Positions 1-8,827 of a stretch of DNA of 64,000 nt are shown in pieces. How positions within the stretch are numbered: position 1 is the stretch's first letter; each line of letters opens with the position of its first letter. The DNA is taken from the NCBI GenBank assembly GCA_002449845.1, contig DJXW01000031.1:1-64000 (forward strand), read 5' to 3'. The notes below the pieces were generated by a model, which ran no database searches, was not told the origin of the DNA, and saw only the letters and a list, made by a program, of their open reading frames with translations. The DNA comes from Prevotella sp. UBA6994 (lineage in GTDB: Bacteria; Bacteroidota; Bacteroidia; Bacteroidales; Bacteroidaceae). Both the position numbers and the translations under genes were made by a program.

Positions 1-257
1 AAATTTATCGCACCACTAATAATATAAAAGCATCATACCATCAGCTTGCTTTGAACATGAAAGAGCATGTAAAGGATGTTATATGCAAGACATTTTTTAT
101 GTAACTCATCGAAAAAAGAGTTTAGATGTAAGTAAAGTTGCATATAGGGTATTATGTAAATTGGATTTCGCCACAGAATTACTGTATAAAAAGTCGAAAA
201 CCTCCTGTCGAGCAACAAACCAATTGGCAGATAAAAATTCACCTTATAATAATTAAT
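1..257. other. AT-rich non-coding lead-in, no gene seen
   Basis: No convincing reading frame and no clear TAnnTTTG promoter was found before the first gene. The upstream reading frame that extends the helicase gene to 138 lacks protein-like composition. The cassette promoter may lie before the window. Confidence 0.5.
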
Positions 258-1274
258 ATGGCATTAGACAACTTAACTCCAGATCAACATCAGCAGATAA
301 TAATCAACATGTCTGCAGAAAGAACAGCAGTTGTTAAAGGCATTGCTGGTTCTGGGAAATCACTGACTTTGCTAAAAAAGGCAAAACAAGTATCTACTCT
401 TACTAATTCGTATGCCATTATTGTTTATACGAAAACATTGAAACAGTTTTTCGTTGATGAATTGGCAGAGATAGGTCAGACCAAAAACCATGTATATTAC
501 TTTAAGGAGTGGCAGAAATCCACTAAACCAAATTACAAGTATATGTTTGTTGATGAGTGTCAAGACTTTAATGCCGAAGAGATTGCAGACTTTAGAGCAC
601 ATGGGCAGTATTGCTGGTTCTTTGGCGACACATACCAATCGATTATGGAATTTGATAGCCATACAGTACAGTCAGTTGAAGCAACTGCAAATCAAATCGG
701 CGTTCATCCACAAGATCTTTGTATTAATCATAGGTTAACAATAGAAAATGCAAAAGTCGGCGAAGCTATATATCCCAATACCAGGTTGTCATTTGCCTGT
801 ATAAAGCATGGACCAAGACCAAGATTGATAAAGACTGTAGCTCAATTGGATAAAATTATTGAGCTTATAAATGGTGGTTTGACAGATGTCGGTATTCTTG
901 TTTATTACAATGGTCAAGTTACATCTATTAGGGACTATTTCCTATCGAAAGGGATTCCTGTACAGTGGAAGACACAAGACGAAATGGATATTGATTTCAA
1001 ATCAACCAGTCCTAAAATAATAACTTGGCATTGTGCAAAGGGGCTTCAATTTAATGATGTATTTATTCCTTGTTGTGGTAGGGATGAATATAAGCAATAT
1101 GTTAGTTGGCCTAGAGATCCGATGACAGAAAAGATTCCTGCTTTATATGTGGCTACGACACGCCCACTTGAGAACTTATATTTGATTTATTCTAATAATT
1201 TGGCTCCAGCCCTACCTAACGCATCTTCCCCTATTTATGCAGGAAATGCAGAAGCGACTACTGGACCCTTCTAA
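258..1274 (+). CDS. small superfamily I (UvrD/Rep-like) helicase-type ATPase
   Basis: The protein is 338 residues when read from the ATG at 258; an upstream in-frame start at 138 adds 40 residues with no family character. It has a Walker A (GIAGSGKS, about residues 28-35), a Walker B with DECQDF as in UvrD-type enzymes, a late motif TWHCAKGLQFNDVF matching SF1 motif V, and VATTRPLENLYLIY near the C terminus matching motif VI. It is about half the size of a full UvrD and appears to lack the 1B/2B insertions. An ATP-dependent nucleic-acid motor or switch is likely. Only 12 bp separate it from the next gene, so the two are probably co-transcribed, and the cassette is AT-rich compared with the genes after 6 kb. 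A partner role in a defence or mobile-element module is inference. Confidence 0.8.
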   Translation: MALDNLTPDQHQQIIINMSAERTAVVKGIAGSGKSLTLLKKAKQVSTLTNSYAIIVYTKTLKQFFVDELAEIGQTKNHVYYFKEWQKSTKPNYKYMFVDECQDFNAEEIADFRAHGQYCWFFGDTYQSIMEFDSHTVQSVEATANQIGVHPQDLCINHRLTIENAKVGEAIYPNTRLSFACIKHGPRPRLIKTVAQLDKIIELINGGLTDVGILVYYNGQVTSIRDYFLSKGIPVQWKTQDEMDIDFKSTSPKIITWHCAKGLQFNDVFIPCCGRDEYKQYVSWPRDPMTEKIPALYVATTRPLENLYLIYSNNLAPALPNASSPIYAGNAEATTGPF

Positions 1275-1286
1275 AAGCATCAGAAT

Positions 1287-3512
1287 ATGAAATTCTACAT
1301 AGCAACATCAAATCTTAATTTGGATAATATACTCCAGTCTGAGTGTATTCTCCCTCCCATACATTATTCCCGTAGATGCTCAGGCTATAAGACTTATGAG
1401 CAACTGGATGAATTACGTTCTATTGAATCGATAGTCCTTTTTAAATATCCAGTTAAGTTTAGCATAAACGATATGGGGAGATATAACTTCCCAATGTTAC
1501 TTGAGTTCGAAGATGATAGCCAAACATGTGACTTTTCTGATAAGGAAATTCAAAGTGGTGTATGCTTGTGCGGCCATAGGCTTAACATAACTCCTTTGAA
1601 CTGTAGAATATACTTTTTCAATGAGAGAGCATATAAGTTGACTTTGGTTAACACACAGAGTAGCAAAGCAATTAAATATTATAATGAATATAAAATCTAT
1701 CCTTCAACCTCCATGTTGAAGCTTGAAGACATGCCCATAATAGAATCCTCAGCAAATGAGATTTCTAAATTTGAAGATAACATTCTTGACAAGCAAAAAG
1801 GGCTTCTTTACGCTTTTCTTTTAGGCAACAAGATGTCCGTTGATCGGAATTTGGCCAGGCAACTTAGAATAACTCAGGAATTATATAATATTCTAACAAA
1901 TCTTATTTCCTCTCCTTCAAATTATAATATTTTTAGCATCCACCTGTCCAGTTTAATCAATGATTACAAGGACGTTGATCCTATTGAATCGAACTATTCA
2001 AAACTGTTTTATACAAACTTTGATAATGCCATAGGCAAAAGATTTCTTTTCCTGAAAGGATGTCTAGTAGATTTCCTAAAGAAAATTGATTGCTGGGACA
2101 TGGTGTTTGAAGCACTCTGTAAGAAATGGAATTGTTCATTTCTTCCAGACATTTCAAAATTAAGAACTGAAAATGACTTTTCGTTCTTACGCAATGAAAT
2201 TGAACGAAGAACGCGAGTGACCCAATCTGAATATTCAAAAAACATTCCAAATGAAAACTTGAGCAATATTCATATTTCGGGTGACCATGTCACGTATTCG
2301 GATGCGAAACTTATTAATGTAGTCATTAAACACATAATAGAAAACTCTGTAACCCCAGAAATTCTTTCTGCTAAAAGGATGGAGTTTTATATGGCAGTGA
2401 TGACAGAAATTGTTTCTATTCTTAAAGAAGAGATAGGGGAGGAAAAATGGCAAGGGTCGCTAGAGAAAGCATATGTTAATAGGTTATATGCTTTTATAAA
2501 TGACCCAACTTTTGCTTTTAATATTAATAGTATTGATAATGTCGAACTCAAGTCCATTGCCGTATTTATATTAAAAGGCTACAGCTTCAAAGATTGTGTG
2601 GCTTATTTAAGACTTAACGAGATAGAAGATTACCGTTATATTCTTGCCTTATGGGGATGTTTGTGTGGCTATATGGAGATGAGCAAAGATGCCCTTTCTG
2701 AGATCTTGACGATGGAGAATTATGAATTAGTATACAAAAAAGTATTTGGAACAGAATTGGCAGAAATAACTCAAGCCACTATTACTTCATTTACACAGGA
2801 AAAATCTATAGATTATAACCTCCTTCATCAAATTCTAGGAGTATTTAAATATAAAGAATCAGAGTTGTTAATCGATAATATATCTAAATGCAACCCATCT
2901 GAAGACTCTATTGAAAAGTATTTAAATGAGATATTGAATAGGAGTCCTTTTAAACGAGCCGGGAAACAATGTGAGAATGCTCGCCTTGCATTGAAAATTT
3001 ATTTAAACCGAGATAATAAAATTGATGTCACTAGCATAGTAGAAAAAACCACATTGACTAAGGCTGGGAAAAAAGCTGTCTGCACTCTTTTAGGCATTGA
3101 TGAATCCCAAACAAATAAAAAGGGTAGAAAAAAACCAGAACAGCTTAATTTGTTTGCAGACACTGATATAGAAAAAAATAAAGAATCAGTCAAAGATGGC
3201 AAAGGCCTTAATGTTATGACATCGTCATATAAAGGTCAGATTATCTCTACTCTTTCGGATGAAGTATTTCCTAGTATTCCTATAGTAAATCAGATCAATT
3301 CTAATGTTCATAAAAGACTTGAACAGAACTGGAAGTTTACAGGATTGAAATACAAGAATGACAGACGTGAACATATAAGATTCTTTATTAATTTGTGCAA
3401 GAAAGAAGGACGTGGTGATTCACAAAAACCAACATCTTTGTTTAATGTGTTTACAACTCAATTAGCGGAACAAGTAGAAAGAGAACTCTTAGATTACTAT
3501 GGCTTTAGATAA
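1287..3512 (+). CDS. unrecognised 741-residue protein of the helicase cassette
   Basis: I do not recognise this family. No signal peptide or membrane segment is visible, so it is probably cytoplasmic. The N-terminal 130 residues look like a separate small domain: the opening FYIATSNLNLDNILQSE pattern (Tyr, Thr, Asn-Leu, Ile-Leu) recalls the first strand-helix of DarT-like ADP-ribosyltransferase folds, but that is a weak resemblance. The middle (about 190-540) is helical with many Leu/Ile. A Lys-rich segment near 610-650 precedes a basic C-terminal part. The stop overlaps the ATG of the downstream DUF1848 gene by 14 bp, and the helicase gene ends 12 bp upstream, so the three form one transcription unit. 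The strict linkage to a helicase-like ATPase suggests an effector or sensor partner; this is inference. Confidence 0.75.
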   Translation: MKFYIATSNLNLDNILQSECILPPIHYSRRCSGYKTYEQLDELRSIESIVLFKYPVKFSINDMGRYNFPMLLEFEDDSQTCDFSDKEIQSGVCLCGHRLNITPLNCRIYFFNERAYKLTLVNTQSSKAIKYYNEYKIYPSTSMLKLEDMPIIESSANEISKFEDNILDKQKGLLYAFLLGNKMSVDRNLARQLRITQELYNILTNLISSPSNYNIFSIHLSSLINDYKDVDPIESNYSKLFYTNFDNAIGKRFLFLKGCLVDFLKKIDCWDMVFEALCKKWNCSFLPDISKLRTENDFSFLRNEIERRTRVTQSEYSKNIPNENLSNIHISGDHVTYSDAKLINVVIKHIIENSVTPEILSAKRMEFYMAVMTEIVSILKEEIGEEKWQGSLEKAYVNRLYAFINDPTFAFNINSIDNVELKSIAVFILKGYSFKDCVAYLRLNEIEDYRYILALWGCLCGYMEMSKDALSEILTMENYELVYKKVFGTELAEITQATITSFTQEKSIDYNLLHQILGVFKYKESELLIDNISKCNPSEDSIEKYLNEILNRSPFKRAGKQCENARLALKIYLNRDNKIDVTSIVEKTTLTKAGKKAVCTLLGIDESQTNKKGRKKPEQLNLFADTDIEKNKESVKDGKGLNVMTSSYKGQIISTLSDEVFPSIPIVNQINSNVHKRLEQNWKFTGLKYKNDRREHIRFFINLCKKEGRGDSQKPTSLFNVFTTQLAEQVERELLDYYGFR

Positions 3513-4706
3513 AATCATTATTAAAACTGAATCTGGTGAGAATATTGAAGCTATAGCTCCTGTGATAATCTCAGCCAGTCGTTCTACTGATATTCCTGCC
3601 TTTTATGGGGGTGTGTCAAAATGCAAATGCCATTTTGAAAATCTTACAGATTGAAACTTTCCAATAAGAAAAAGCCATTTCAAAACTCATTTCGAGTCAA
3701 GAAATGGCTTATTCTTTGCTTTTAGAGGGCACTCAACTTACAGATTGAAAGTTGTTAGGTTGTGGATTTGTATTTTGACACACCCTCTAAAGGGTATTGC
3801 GCTTGGTACAATCCATTCAACCAACAAAAAATGTATATCTCTTTTGAACGTTGTAGGGTGATAGTGTTCTGGACAAAGAATCCTGCTCCTGTCATTCCTT
3901 ATCTGCCAGAACTGGACAAAAGGGGTATTCATTACTATTTTCAAGTAACGCTGAACGATTATGTGAAAGAAGGATTTGAATCAAATGTTCCTTCTGTAGA
4001 TAAACGCGTTGAAACTTTCAAGAAACTCTCTAGTCTTATAGGTAAAGAGAAGGTAATTTGGCGATTCGACCCTTTAATCATTACACCCGGTATTGGGCCA
4101 AGAGAACTGCTCACAAGAATTTGGAATGTTGGAAATAAACTGAAAGGATATACAGATAAGTTAGTGTTTAGCTTCGTCGATGTAAAGGCTTATCGAAAAG
4201 TTCAGAACAACCTCGTCAAAGAGACAATGCTTTTTACTAAGGAGGATGTAGAAAATGCAGAGGCCAATCATGCACAGCGAATCGAAATAGTAGAAGGCCT
4301 AAAGAAGATTAGAGAAGCATGGCATAAGGAAGGATGGGACGTTGAGATGGCCACATGTGCAGAAGACATTGACTTGGAAGCTTACGGCATAGAACATAAT
4401 CGCTGCATTGATGGCGAGTTGATGAAACGCATATTTGCAGATGACAAGGAACTTGTTTATTATCTTCATACCCTGAAATGGCCTGAGAAAGATATGTTTG
4501 GTGAGATTCCTCCTATACCACAGAAACCAAAGAACGTCAAAGATTCTGGTCAACGGAAGATATGCGGATGTATGGTTAGTAAAGACATTGGCATGTATAA
4601 TACCTGTCGCCATTTCTGCGTTTATTGTTATGCGAATACAAGCAAGGAACTTGTTCTAAAAAATGCGCAAAAGCATAATGATGATAGCGAAAGTATTATA
4701 GAATAA
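3499..4706 (+). pseudogene. DUF1848 protein gene interrupted by a 177-bp MITE
   Basis: The 5' part begins at the ATG at 3499 and encodes about 37 residues ending in IISASRSTDIPAFYG, the usual DUF1848 N terminus. The frame then enters an inserted element and stops. The 3' part (from about 3786, readable from 3762) resumes with KGYCAWYNPFNQ and FWTKNP, and ends with the family's cysteine cluster CGCMVSKDIGMYNTCRHFCVYCYAN. The family is radical-SAM-like with a Cys-rich C terminus; its biochemical role is unknown to me. Joining the flanks directly does not restore the reading frame, and about ten residues usually found between PAFY and KGY are missing, so the insertion seems to have been accompanied by a small deletion. 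The remaining 3' frame could still be translated from 3762 as a truncated protein. Confidence 0.8.
3609..3785. mobile_element. 177-bp MITE-like element with 20-bp terminal inverted repeats
   Basis: The left end reads GGGTGTGTCAAAATGCAAAT (3609-3628). The right end is its inverted copy with one mismatch (A for G), ending at 3785. Inside there is a hairpin (AAGCCATTTC near 3671 pairing with GAAATGGCTT near 3700) and a short direct repeat, TTACAGATTGAAA, near each end (about 3645 and 3738). There is no room for a transposase, so it must be moved in trans. No clear target-site duplication is visible. It disrupts the DUF1848 gene. Confidence 0.8.
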
Positions 4707-4719
4707 ATTGCTCAATAAG

Positions 4720-5574
4720 ATGGAGTATTCCAAGAAAATAATCAATTCGCTTAAGCGATTAGGGGAGGGGAATATAATTCTTGATATAGATAGAGATCTG
4801 TTTCTCCCATTCTATCCTCATAGTCTTTACCAATTGGATAGTTTTATCAATTTCGAAATGCTTGATGACCAAACGCTTCTGTTAGTGTTCGTTGGCTTAG
4901 TCAGGATAGAAACTGAAATGAAATTTAGACAAGGCTCCACTACGCCAGTATGGAGGATCTATGCTATTATAGAACAACGTAGATTAGATCCACATCTTTT
5001 ATATGCAAATTGGGCTTTCCAGTATGCTGATAACGAGTATATCCCTTTTGGATTTGGAAATAGAAAAGGATGCCTTACTGCATTCGAATACAAAAGTTAT
5101 CCTGTACCAAACATAGATGAAGACATTACAAATCCTACCGAGTTTAGCGACCACGAACGTCGTTTTGTTTATTCTGGTCTTGTTTGCCCTTATTGCGGCA
5201 ATGCTACAAAACAAACTGATAGTGCTGAAATATACCATGGAATCTCCTATGGTATAATATATTTGTGTAAACCTTGCAATGCTTATGTAGAATGTCATAA
5301 AGGAACTACTTTATCAATGGGCAGGTTAGCGAATTCTGATTTAAGAGAAGCAAAGAAACGAGCTTTTCACTATCTTGACCAATTATGGCAACTAAAAGTA
5401 TGTAATCGTCCAACAGTTTATAAATGGCTTTCAGAATCTTTGGGCATAAATCTGGATTTTGCTCATATTGGAATGTCTAATCTAAAACAATGTGAGAAGA
5501 TAATAGCTTTAAGCATTCAAAGAATGAAAGAAATAGGGAAAGAACCTATACCTTATAAAGATGTAGGAGGATAG
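4720..5574 (+). CDS. DUF3268-type zinc-finger protein
   Basis: The ATG at 4720 lies 13 bp after the DUF1848 stop; a TTG start at 4708 in the same frame is possible. The C-terminal half carries CPYCG, a second pair in CKPCNAYVECHKGT, then GRLANSDLREAKKRAFHYLDQLW, a WLSESLGI segment and HIG. That order is the one I know from the DUF3268 'zinc-finger-containing domain' family, common on mobile elements. The N-terminal 140 residues are an extra domain without recognisable motifs. A nucleic-acid-binding role is likely but unproven. It is the last gene of the AT-rich cassette; no terminator with a T run follows, but a very long palindrome lies about 100 bp downstream. Confidence 0.7.
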   Translation: MEYSKKIINSLKRLGEGNIILDIDRDLFLPFYPHSLYQLDSFINFEMLDDQTLLLVFVGLVRIETEMKFRQGSTTPVWRIYAIIEQRRLDPHLLYANWAFQYADNEYIPFGFGNRKGCLTAFEYKSYPVPNIDEDITNPTEFSDHERRFVYSGLVCPYCGNATKQTDSAEIYHGISYGIIYLCKPCNAYVECHKGTTLSMGRLANSDLREAKKRAFHYLDQLWQLKVCNRPTVYKWLSESLGINLDFAHIGMSNLKQCEKIIALSIQRMKEIGKEPIPYKDVGG

Positions 5575-5677
5575 GAAGAGAACCTATATGGAAAAAGTTA
5601 TGCTTTAACTCGAATTACAAAAATATCTATGTAGTGAGATACTACAAATGAAAACTCAACAATAATAGAGGAGTCAC

Positions 5678-5743
5678 ATAATCTTAACGTGAGTTCGACG
5701 AATTATTTTGCAAAATAATTCGTCGAACTCACGTTAAGATTAT
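5678..5743. repeat. 66-bp perfect palindrome
   Basis: Two 33-base arms meet with no spacer at 5710/5711 and match without a mismatch. Transcribed from either strand it would fold into one long hairpin. It sits between the zinc-finger gene and the next promoter. There is no T run on either side, so it is not a typical intrinsic terminator. Perfect palindromes of this length are usually unstable, so it may be recent or maintained. Confidence 0.95.
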
Positions 5744-5861
5744 AATCCGTTGTAAATATACGACAAATAACTGAAACGAACAAATTTTGGAGCAGTGAAT
5801 ACAGAGAATACTTGTGGTATTTGTCGAGTTGCGACAAAATTCGATATTTCTAAAAAAATAA

Positions 5862-5892
5862 TTGGGAAATAGAATTATTATTCATAACTTTG
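5862..5892 (+). promoter_or_regulatory. Bacteroidota-type promoter of the 5996 gene
   Basis: A TTG at 5862-5864 and TAACTTTG at 5885-5892 are separated by 20 bp, matching the -33/-7 consensus of the phylum. Transcription would start near 5899 and give a leader of about 97 nucleotides. Confidence 0.8.
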
Positions 5893-5894
5893 TA

Positions 5895-5975
5895 GCGTCT
5901 CGCCTTTAGAATGACTTGCTAAAGGTGAGGCTCTGCGAAACGCTGAAATGCGCAGGAATACAGGTATTTTCTTAA
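5895..5975 (+). other. structured 5' leader
   Basis: The leader of the 5996 gene contains a CCTTTAG/CTAAAGG hairpin (5903-5925), then GCG-rich paired segments (TCTGCGAAACGC, ATGCGCAGG) and a short AATAC/GTATT stem. No named riboswitch class is recognised. The rest of the 5575-5995 gap holds the palindrome and the promoter and nothing else that I can name. Confidence 0.4.
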
Positions 5976-5995
5976 CATGAATAATAGCATAAGTA

Positions 5996-7231
5996 ATGAA
6001 CAGTAAGAAAAATAAGCTGAGGTTAACCCCTTGGTGGAAAGGATTTCTCACCAGCATTCTTGGTACAACTATTTCTATAGCACTAACCTTTGGAACGACA
6101 GCTCTCTTGAATAGATATAAGAAAAAGGAAGCTCAGCGTTTGACAGCTATGATGGTGATAGATGATGTCAACAAGAGCATCGAAACGCTGAAGAATATTC
6201 GTCAGAACGAACTGGATGGATACAACGCCGCCATGTATATGATGACGCATTTAGACAGCATTTACTACGTTCCTATAGATACTGTCGAATTGGCTGTCAA
6301 TTATTTGGCGGAGGGAGTGGATGTAAACTCAGAACAGACGTTTAATGAGTCGGGTGAGAGAATGTTTCATAGCACACAGGAGGCATGGACAAACCTGAAA
6401 GATGTGACGTTTATCCGTAATGTGGAGGATTTTTATATGATACGCAACATGTTGAAGAATGTTATGGCAGAGAATCCTTTTTGGAGCAGACCTGTTTCTA
6501 AGGCAGAGAGCGACTCTATCCTGACATCAACAGACCTCTTGGATGTGGAAGAAAAGCGTATTTCTTATATTACGAAGCTACTAAAGAGTTTTCGTTGCCG
6601 TAAATTTTTGAGCAATTACTCGATAAGGCTACAGGCGTACGACCAGCTGATAGAGGATTGGGTTAATGTGAATGAGGAAAACAAATTCTTGATGAACATT
6701 ACTGACGAAGAAATGAAAGAGTTTGTGGAGAGAACTACAAATAAAGCGCACCCTGTGGAAGAGAAAGAAATCATTGGAACGTGGAGCCGTTCGGCAGTTG
6801 AAGGCCACTTTACGGAATTTGAATTCAAGGCAGACCATACGTTCAGTCTATTCGATTCGCAAGAGATGCGTCAGCAAATTGGTGAAAATGGAGATATTCC
6901 AAATGACAATGAATTGACAGGTGATTTCTTCATAGAGATAAAAGTCTTTGGAGAATGGCATATAGAGGGCGATTCGTTGATTATAGTGTATCATCCGTCA
7001 ACGGTCCGTGCTAATCTGAACGATGATCAAGTGGTTTATACGAAAGTGGCTCTTGATAAGTTTAAGCAGATAAAACAGAAGGTGAGCAAGGCAGCAGAGA
7101 TGCGTAATAAAAAAGCCTATGGTTACAATGGAGGACGACAATCCAGAGCTGCCAACATTGATATTACCGGTAACAGACTTGAACTGATTACTTTTGACAA
7201 AAAAACGTCACATTACAAGAGAAAAAAGTGA
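5996..7231 (+). CDS. membrane-anchored protein of unknown function
   Basis: The 411-residue protein starts with a basic stretch and one hydrophobic segment (WWKGFLTSILGTTISIALTFGTTALL, about residues 13-38), consistent with an inner-membrane anchor. A long helical, coiled-coil-prone region follows to about residue 250. Then a smaller domain with GTWSRSAVEGHFTEFEFKADHTFSL and GEWHIEGDSLIIVY follows, patterns typical of a lipocalin-like beta-barrel. I do not recognise a specific family. It is transcribed alone from its own promoter; a small hairpin overlaps the stop codon, and the next gene has its own promoter. Confidence 0.7.
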   Translation: MNSKKNKLRLTPWWKGFLTSILGTTISIALTFGTTALLNRYKKKEAQRLTAMMVIDDVNKSIETLKNIRQNELDGYNAAMYMMTHLDSIYYVPIDTVELAVNYLAEGVDVNSEQTFNESGERMFHSTQEAWTNLKDVTFIRNVEDFYMIRNMLKNVMAENPFWSRPVSKAESDSILTSTDLLDVEEKRISYITKLLKSFRCRKFLSNYSIRLQAYDQLIEDWVNVNEENKFLMNITDEEMKEFVERTTNKAHPVEEKEIIGTWSRSAVEGHFTEFEFKADHTFSLFDSQEMRQQIGENGDIPNDNELTGDFFIEIKVFGEWHIEGDSLIIVYHPSTVRANLNDDQVVYTKVALDKFKQIKQKVSKAAEMRNKKAYGYNGGRQSRAANIDITGNRLELITFDKKTSHYKRKK

Positions 7232-7246
7232 TGGGATTCATCACTT
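7226..7246 (+). terminator. small hairpin overlapping the stop codon of the 5996 gene
   Basis: AAGTGATG (7226-7233) pairs with CATCACTT (7239-7246) across a five-base loop and includes the TGA. An A run lies before it and there is no T run after it in the plus direction, so termination strength is uncertain. Confidence 0.4.
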
Positions 7247-7272
7247 GAGCTGCGATTTCGTGCCCGTTCGTT

Positions 7273-7303
7273 TTGTTATGTCCAATATTTTTATGTAAAT
7301 TTG
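7273..7303 (+). promoter_or_regulatory. promoter of the AmmeMemoRadiSam operon
   Basis: TTG at 7273-7275 and TAAATTTG at 7296-7303 are separated by 20 bp. The predicted start near 7310 rules out the in-frame TTG at 7301 as start codon and supports the ATG at 7322. Confidence 0.8.
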
Positions 7304-7321
7304 CACATAGATAGATGGTTT

Positions 7322-8821
7322 ATGAATAAAACATTAACAATAACGACAGTAACGGTGACAATCATAATTCTAATAGCTATTATCATGATGATGAATACTA
7401 ACGACAATCAACAACATCAGGCAATCGTGAGACCTGCCACGCAGGCAGGACGTTTCTACGAAAGTAATCCCGAATTGCTCAGTCATGAGGTGGACAGTTT
7501 TCTGGCTTTACATGCGAACGATAGTATTGACGACCGTGTGGCTGCAATCATCGTTCCACATGCTGGTTACTATTTTTCTGGGAATGTGGCTGCATCGGCT
7601 TACATGAAACTCAATCCCAAGAAATCATACAAGCGAATCTTCCTTCTCGGTCCCAGTCATCATGAATGGTTGGATGGTGCTTCGGTGAACGGTGAGGTTG
7701 ATTACTATGCCACACCACTGGGTCAGGTGAAGGTGGATACAGAGGTTGCTACCGACTTGATAGCTGCCGACAGTGTTTTCTCCTATCGTCCTGAAGCACA
7801 CGATCGTGAACATTGCTTAGAGGTGCAATTGCCTTTTTTGCAACGAAGGTTCAGCGATGTGCCTCCCATCATTCCCATCATTATCTCTACCAACGACTTC
7901 AACAAACTGAAACGGATTGCCGACGTGTTGAAACCTTATTTCACTGACGACAATCTTTTCATCATCAGTAGCGATTTCTCCCATTACCCTTCGTATAAGG
8001 ATGCTTACAAGGTAGATGCAAGGACGGGAAAGGCTGTAGAGAGTGGTGATGTGGAGACGTTTCTTGCTGCCATTGAAGCCAATTCCAATAGTGACGTGCG
8101 CAATTTGGCAACCAGTGCTTGCGGGGAACTTGCCATTGCTACACTCCTGTTGATGATTGATAAGAACTATGAGGTGAAGCATCTGATGTACCAAAACTCT
8201 GGCGATATAGACCATCATGACCATAGTAGGGTGGTGGGTTATCACTCTTTCGCCATCTTGAGAAAAGGAGAAAGAGTGTTCTCGTTGTCAGAAGAAGACA
8301 AGATGATGCTGAAAGACATTGCCCTGACCAGTATCATGGATTCTTTGGATGGTAAGCCAGTCTCTCACTCTTCCAGTCTCTATTCTTTAAACCGTAAGCT
8401 CGATGAGAAGTGCGGTGCTTTTGTAACACTTCGCGAATATGATTATCTGCGGGGTTGCATGGGGCATTTTGGTGAGGATATGCCTCTCCGTGAGGTAGTG
8501 GCAGAGATGGCAAGGTCTGCTGCTTTTGAAGACCCACGTTTCCAACCATTGCGTCGTGCAGAACTTGATGACATCGACATCGAGATTTCTGTCCTTACAC
8601 CCATGAAGCGCATCAATAGTATTGATGAATTTGAGTTGCACCGACATGGTATCTTTATCCGTAAAGGTTATCTCAGTGGAACATTCCTGCCCCAGGTTGC
8701 TGATGAAGTGAATTGGACAAAGGAAGAGTTTTTAGGACATTGCTCTCAAGACAAGGCAGGATTGGGTTGGAATGGGTGGCGTGATGCCGAACTGTTTGTA
8801 TATGAGGCCATCGTGTTTTAA
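7322..8821 (+). CDS. AmmeMemoRadiSam system proteins B and A fused (MEMO1-AMMECR1)
   Basis: The 499-residue protein has an N-terminal hydrophobic segment (about residues 5-23), then a MEMO-like domain (about 35-310) with PHAGYYFSG, GPSHHEW, a HDREHCLEVQLPFLQ segment and SSDFSHYP, and an AMMECR1 domain (about 320-499) with the invariant LRGCMG motif. The MEMO fold is related to extradiol dioxygenases; the AMMECR1 function is unknown. Both are regularly linked with the radical SAM protein encoded next, only 6 bp downstream, so the three activities form one predicted modification system with unknown substrate. The membrane-anchor-like N terminus is odd, because the radical SAM partner has no export signal. 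The ATG at 7322 is chosen because the promoter places the transcript start near 7310. Confidence 0.9.
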   Translation: MNKTLTITTVTVTIIILIAIIMMMNTNDNQQHQAIVRPATQAGRFYESNPELLSHEVDSFLALHANDSIDDRVAAIIVPHAGYYFSGNVAASAYMKLNPKKSYKRIFLLGPSHHEWLDGASVNGEVDYYATPLGQVKVDTEVATDLIAADSVFSYRPEAHDREHCLEVQLPFLQRRFSDVPPIIPIIISTNDFNKLKRIADVLKPYFTDDNLFIISSDFSHYPSYKDAYKVDARTGKAVESGDVETFLAAIEANSNSDVRNLATSACGELAIATLLLMIDKNYEVKHLMYQNSGDIDHHDHSRVVGYHSFAILRKGERVFSLSEEDKMMLKDIALTSIMDSLDGKPVSHSSSLYSLNRKLDEKCGAFVTLREYDYLRGCMGHFGEDMPLREVVAEMARSAAFEDPRFQPLRRAELDDIDIEISVLTPMKRINSIDEFELHRHGIFIRKGYLSGTFLPQVADEVNWTKEEFLGHCSQDKAGLGWNGWRDAELFVYEAIVF

Positions 8822-8827
8822 AACAAG

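Noticed and set aside
138..257. N-terminal extension of the helicase-like protein
   Set aside because: The extension lacks helicase features and the family-like sequence begins at the ATG at 258.
7301..7321. TTG start for the MEMO1-AMMECR1 protein
   Set aside because: It lies within the predicted -7 box, upstream of the expected transcript start.
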